From contig OX637350.1 of the NCBI GenBank assembly GCA_951799405.1, forward strand, positions 10,649,852 through 10,713,851: a DNA stretch of 64,000 nt. The letters run 5' to 3'. This DNA comes from Agapetus fuscipes (taxonomy: Eukaryota > Arthropoda > Insecta > Trichoptera > Glossosomatidae). Below are positions 61,551-64,000 of this stretch, one piece after another. The stretch's first letter is position 1; each line of letters opens with the position of its first letter. The notes under the pieces are model-generated. The model saw only the letters and a list, made by a program, of their open reading frames with translations, had not been told where the DNA came from and did no database searches. The translations under genes and the position numbers were made by a program.

Positions 61551-61586
<36 letters not shown>
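59592..61586 (+). mobile_element. 5'-truncated Jockey-like LINE
   Basis: It contains the RT part of ORF2, a short T-rich 3' UTR with the palindrome GGCACTAAGTGCC (about 61530), and a TAAATAAATAAATAAA tail to 61586. TTTTTTAC before about 59592 and after the tail may be the target duplication. The endonuclease and ORF1 are missing. It differs in sequence from the 30-38 kb LINE. Confidence 0.8.
59644..61311 (+). CDS. LINE ORF2 reverse transcriptase, 5'-truncated but open
   Basis: 555 codons without a stop. RT motifs in order: TCPGPDGVPAFFLKN (64-78), NYRPINLLSAIPKLLEK (123-139), CQHGFLPNRSTTTNL (156-170), YTDFAKAFDRVSHN (191-204, catalytic Asp193), TSGVPQGSHLGPLLFLLF (247-264), LLFADDIKIF (278-287, Asp282/Asp283), LGVLFDHKLSFVAHI, then a Jockey-type C-terminal region. 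The catalytic box is FADD, normal for this clade. The ATG at 59644 is simply the first Met after an upstream stop, and the real protein would extend upstream into an endonuclease. Without that domain and a 5' promoter it is a dead-on-arrival copy, although the frame is intact and so probably young. Confidence 0.9.
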   Translation: MKIISNNNVGEVPNLFATFFKSVFTTDNTGQSFDFSSHIDFQLSSLSFEVSDVTSGIKLMKPLTCPGPDGVPAFFLKNCASSLTQPLCTIFNLSISSGCFPLIWKTSYITPIFKGKDRKDVTNYRPINLLSAIPKLLEKLILSKIGFVVTRSLTNCQHGFLPNRSTTTNLMSYENFLSGALGRRKQIDVIYTDFAKAFDRVSHNILLTKLEAMGVSGSFLLWIRSYIMNRSLIVKINNSESDPFTQTSGVPQGSHLGPLLFLLFIDDIVNVVQDCNVLLFADDIKIFREIDSINDCIKLQSTLDRLNNWCSLNHLNLNISKCQVMRFYRLKNPLIKDYVINHNLLNNVLVISDLGVLFDHKLSFVAHINDIRAKSMKMLGFVFRITKDFRDLQTIKILYTSLVRSVLEYCSTIWSPHFSVHIDNIEKVHTKFLKIVNFKLNIPIANFDPIFLNSLLNLTSLSNRRKIIDLLTLYKIKNGLIDCPMLLETINFFVPRQGSRQIVPYRPVASNTNAHYNSCINRLQRSGNTCTLDFDPPNNNFDRYRAALLRYFLDE

Positions 61587-63184
61587 GATTTTTTACCTTC
61601 AGAAATGGAAATAAGTCAAAAACCTCAATTTCGGAGTTACTTCCTTCTTCCTTGTAGCAGTCGATATGTTCTATAATAGATTGGTATGGTAAGTAACTAC
61701 GGTTTTAATACTCATTCTCTACGTTCACATTTCCAGCTCTCGTTCATTACACGAAAAACTTATTCATGCGTACTAATAACGCGTCCTTCAGCTGGGACAT
61801 CAGTTAGAGAGCCAGTGCGGAGAACTGACCGTTCTCTAGCGGCACAGTACGTAATTTCTCCCCCCTCTCAAATGAATTTAATATGTGTGCATAAACATGA
61901 AGTTTCGCCATGTACTAAGGTTGCCATCCATCCCAGGCGCGTGCATAGGGTATAGGAAAATACAGTTCAGAATAAATATTTTCTCCGATTCCTTTTAAAT
62001 AATTTATTTGAAATTGCTAACTATGCTAACGATTGCTCTAATCGAACTTAAATTTTAAAATTTAAATCTCAATATCAAGCTTAAATGCATTTTTTTTACC
62101 ATATAGTGCCTACCTATTAGGTGCATGTGCGTGTATGGGATGCACGCCCATGATCCATCCCGATATCTCACGACCGTTTTTTATCAGAAATTAATTCGTG
62201 AACAGAAATAAAATTCACCAACCTATTACATATATTGCAACGTGATCAATTAAAAATATATATATTATATTCTGACAAAAAGTATGTATTGAGCTTGAGG
62301 AAGACAAATACGCCGATATTTTATGTACGCAATATGGTAATCATCACTCAAAAATATCTAAATGAGAGGATAATCCGTAAGAAAAGGTGAAATTTTCCGA
62401 AAAAAACGGTTCAAAACTACAGATACCCACTACACTTAATACTTAATACAGATACTACACTTAATGTGTCCTTAATAAAAAAAATACATTTTTTAGTACA
62501 TGAAAAATACATAGTATGTACATGGTCCAAGCGAGAAATGGCGACTCCATTTTTATCTACAGTACGTTTTAACTCATCCAAAGCGTTAACCAAAAAATGT
62601 ACGCAAAATTACACAGTGCCGCTAGTGAACGTTTTACTTTCAATGCATTTTTGAAAAAAGCTGTCGTAGAGCCCTATACTTGGGGTAGTGAATCTTTGTG
62701 AAAGCCCACATATGACGCATAATGTGGATAACGTAATAATAATCATTATGAACGCCCGTGGTATTCAAGGGGAGACCAAGTTTACTCGAGGAAACTATTT
62801 GCAAAGCGAGCTGGATTCCTTGTAATTGAGATTTCAGATCTTGGGTAAACTTTGTAAAGAATGATCATCATAAGATACGAGGATGATGGAAGAGGGCTAG
62901 GAAGAGATGGGTAAAAGTTAACTTAATGAACAGGGAAAATCGTAGAATTGGTATTTGTAGGTATTTAAATACCAAAGGCGACCAATCAGGTAGGGAACAA
63001 TTTAATGATAATTATTTACAACAGTAAGTACAACAATTGATAAAATAACACGTATAAATAGAATGGAAATAAAACAATTGAAAGTGAAAAAAATGAAACC
63101 AATAAAAATATCTGGTACTGTTTTAACGCGAATTGACTGAGGACATGTTAAAGGGAAAAGAGTTAAAGAAAACCAAGAAAATAA
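61587..63184. other. Unassigned; family-D repeat at 62560-62680
   Basis: CATCCAAAGCGTTAACCAAA near 62575 is family D. Around 62875-62930, AGGATGATGGAAGAGGGCTA resembles LINE ORF2 tail sequence, but no frame can be followed. No gene is supported. Confidence 0.4.
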
Positions 63185-63340
63185 TGGCTTGATTGGATTG
63201 ATGAAGTTGTAAGAAAATGGGATACAGAGTGAATGTAAAAGGTGATGCATATAAATGAATTCAAAAAGGTATGCAAGGATATGAAGAAATGGAGGCAACT
63301 CTGCAGAAGTTCTGGGCACTCCTACCTAACGGAATGCTGA
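63185..63340 (+). pseudogene. LINE ORF2 C-terminal scrap
   Basis: WLDWIDEVVRKWDTE (63185-63232) and, in another frame, EFKKVCKDMKKWRQLCRSSG (from 63257) are consecutive parts of the same tail found at 6261-6356 and 21673-22346. One frameshift separates them. There is no catalytic region. Confidence 0.65.
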
Positions 63341-64000
63341 CAGAGCTAGAGATGAAAAAGGTGGAAAAAAAATATCTGAAAAAAAGGCAATTTTCTTCTA
63401 TTTCCAGAACTTTCCACACTTCGACTATTCATTGTTACTTGTACAACAAATTTAAATGCTTCACTGCGTTGCAGGCAAGTTTTCACACACTTGGAGTGTT
63501 TAGTTTCACATCATAAGCCCGGGTAAGACCTCCCCAGCGTCCTGGTCTGTAAGAGGAAGTGTGTCACGTGTGGAGGAGACGATTAAGCTCCCGGAGTGCG
63601 ACTCATTATTCATCACCCTATCTACAACATCTATGCTCAACCATCAACAACTCCCACCAACTAAATGCCATCGACATTTTCCTTTTTTCATCATTACTTG
63701 AGTTGATTTGGAGAGTGTGTGTATTAGAATTATTACAGACATTATAATACATTTTTATATTTAAAAAAAGTCAGAATCGTGTCAATCCACGGGAAATCAA
63801 CAAATTTGGATAAAACTTGACACTGACAACAATTCATCCATTTAATTTTTTATCTTTTATACAAAATCTTAGATTTGAAGACGGCCAACCAATTTTTTGA
63901 AACCATTTTTTTTGCGTCAATTTTGTGTAGGTGGGTGAGTGAAAGTTACATTTTTTAGACGATAACGACAATGTCCGTAACTTCTGTATCTTTTAAAGAA
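63341..64000. other. Unassigned
   Basis: No gene or repeat family is recognised. Confidence 0.4.

Overview
The window is animal nuclear DNA, almost certainly from an insect. It is AT-rich, has no operon-like gene packing, and holds a spliced exon with GC-rich third codon positions, several non-LTR retrotransposons with short A/T-rich 3' tails, two tRNA-derived SINE families, LTRs and MITEs. I cannot fix the order. The only host-gene piece I recognise is one exon at 24113-24346 (+), encoding most of the PAS domain of an Elk-type (Eag-like) voltage-gated potassium channel. The rest behaves as intron or flanking sequence filled with mobile DNA.

Three interspersed families recur and are named here. 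RepA is an unclassified ~260 bp family. It starts near CTTATAGGTTGGTATG, contains the hairpin CCCTGTTTCAGGG, and ends CAACTTAGATTA with short (TTAGA)n runs. SINE-1 has the tRNA-like head GATAGCTCAATTGGTAGAGT. SINE-2 has the tRNA-like head CCGGTCCGTAGTCTAGTGG and two alternative 3' ends. Many copies are nested in one another.

Layout. 1-9 kb: RepA and SINE copies with RT C-terminal scraps. 9-11 kb: LTR fragment, a ribozyme-like motif, a 5S rRNA-derived segment joined to a SINE-2, and a LINE 3' end. 11-24 kb: MITEs, a 184 bp hairpin element, RT fragments and tandem repeats. 24 kb: the Elk exon followed by a 71 bp tandem repeat. 24-30 kb: mostly unassigned. 30-40 kb: a RepA tandem array split by a full-length Jockey-like LINE (30447-38222, minus strand). 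That LINE is split in turn by a 2983 bp LTR element (32842-35824). 40-59 kb: foldback elements, solo LTRs, SINE clusters and a 1.97 kb TIR transposon. 59.6-61.6 kb: a second, 5'-truncated LINE with an intact reverse transcriptase ORF. 61.6-64 kb: mostly unassigned.

Two things stand out. First, the LTR element has LTRs that look identical, a TG...CA structure, a primer-binding-site-like sequence, a polypurine tract and a 4 bp target duplication, but no gag-pol set. Its only long ORF is a 552-codon SAP-domain protein that runs into a DEK-type chromatin protein. It looks like a non-autonomous retroelement that has captured a host DEK cDNA. Second, at least five places carry a three-helix motif with the layout CUGANGA-U-stem-GAAA-palindrome-U-H. 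This is the hammerhead ribozyme layout with one extra U. The motifs sit inside foldback or hairpin elements, some with 11-12 bp target duplications, which suggests Penelope-like retroelement derivatives. All family assignments come from reading the sequence by eye, without a database search.
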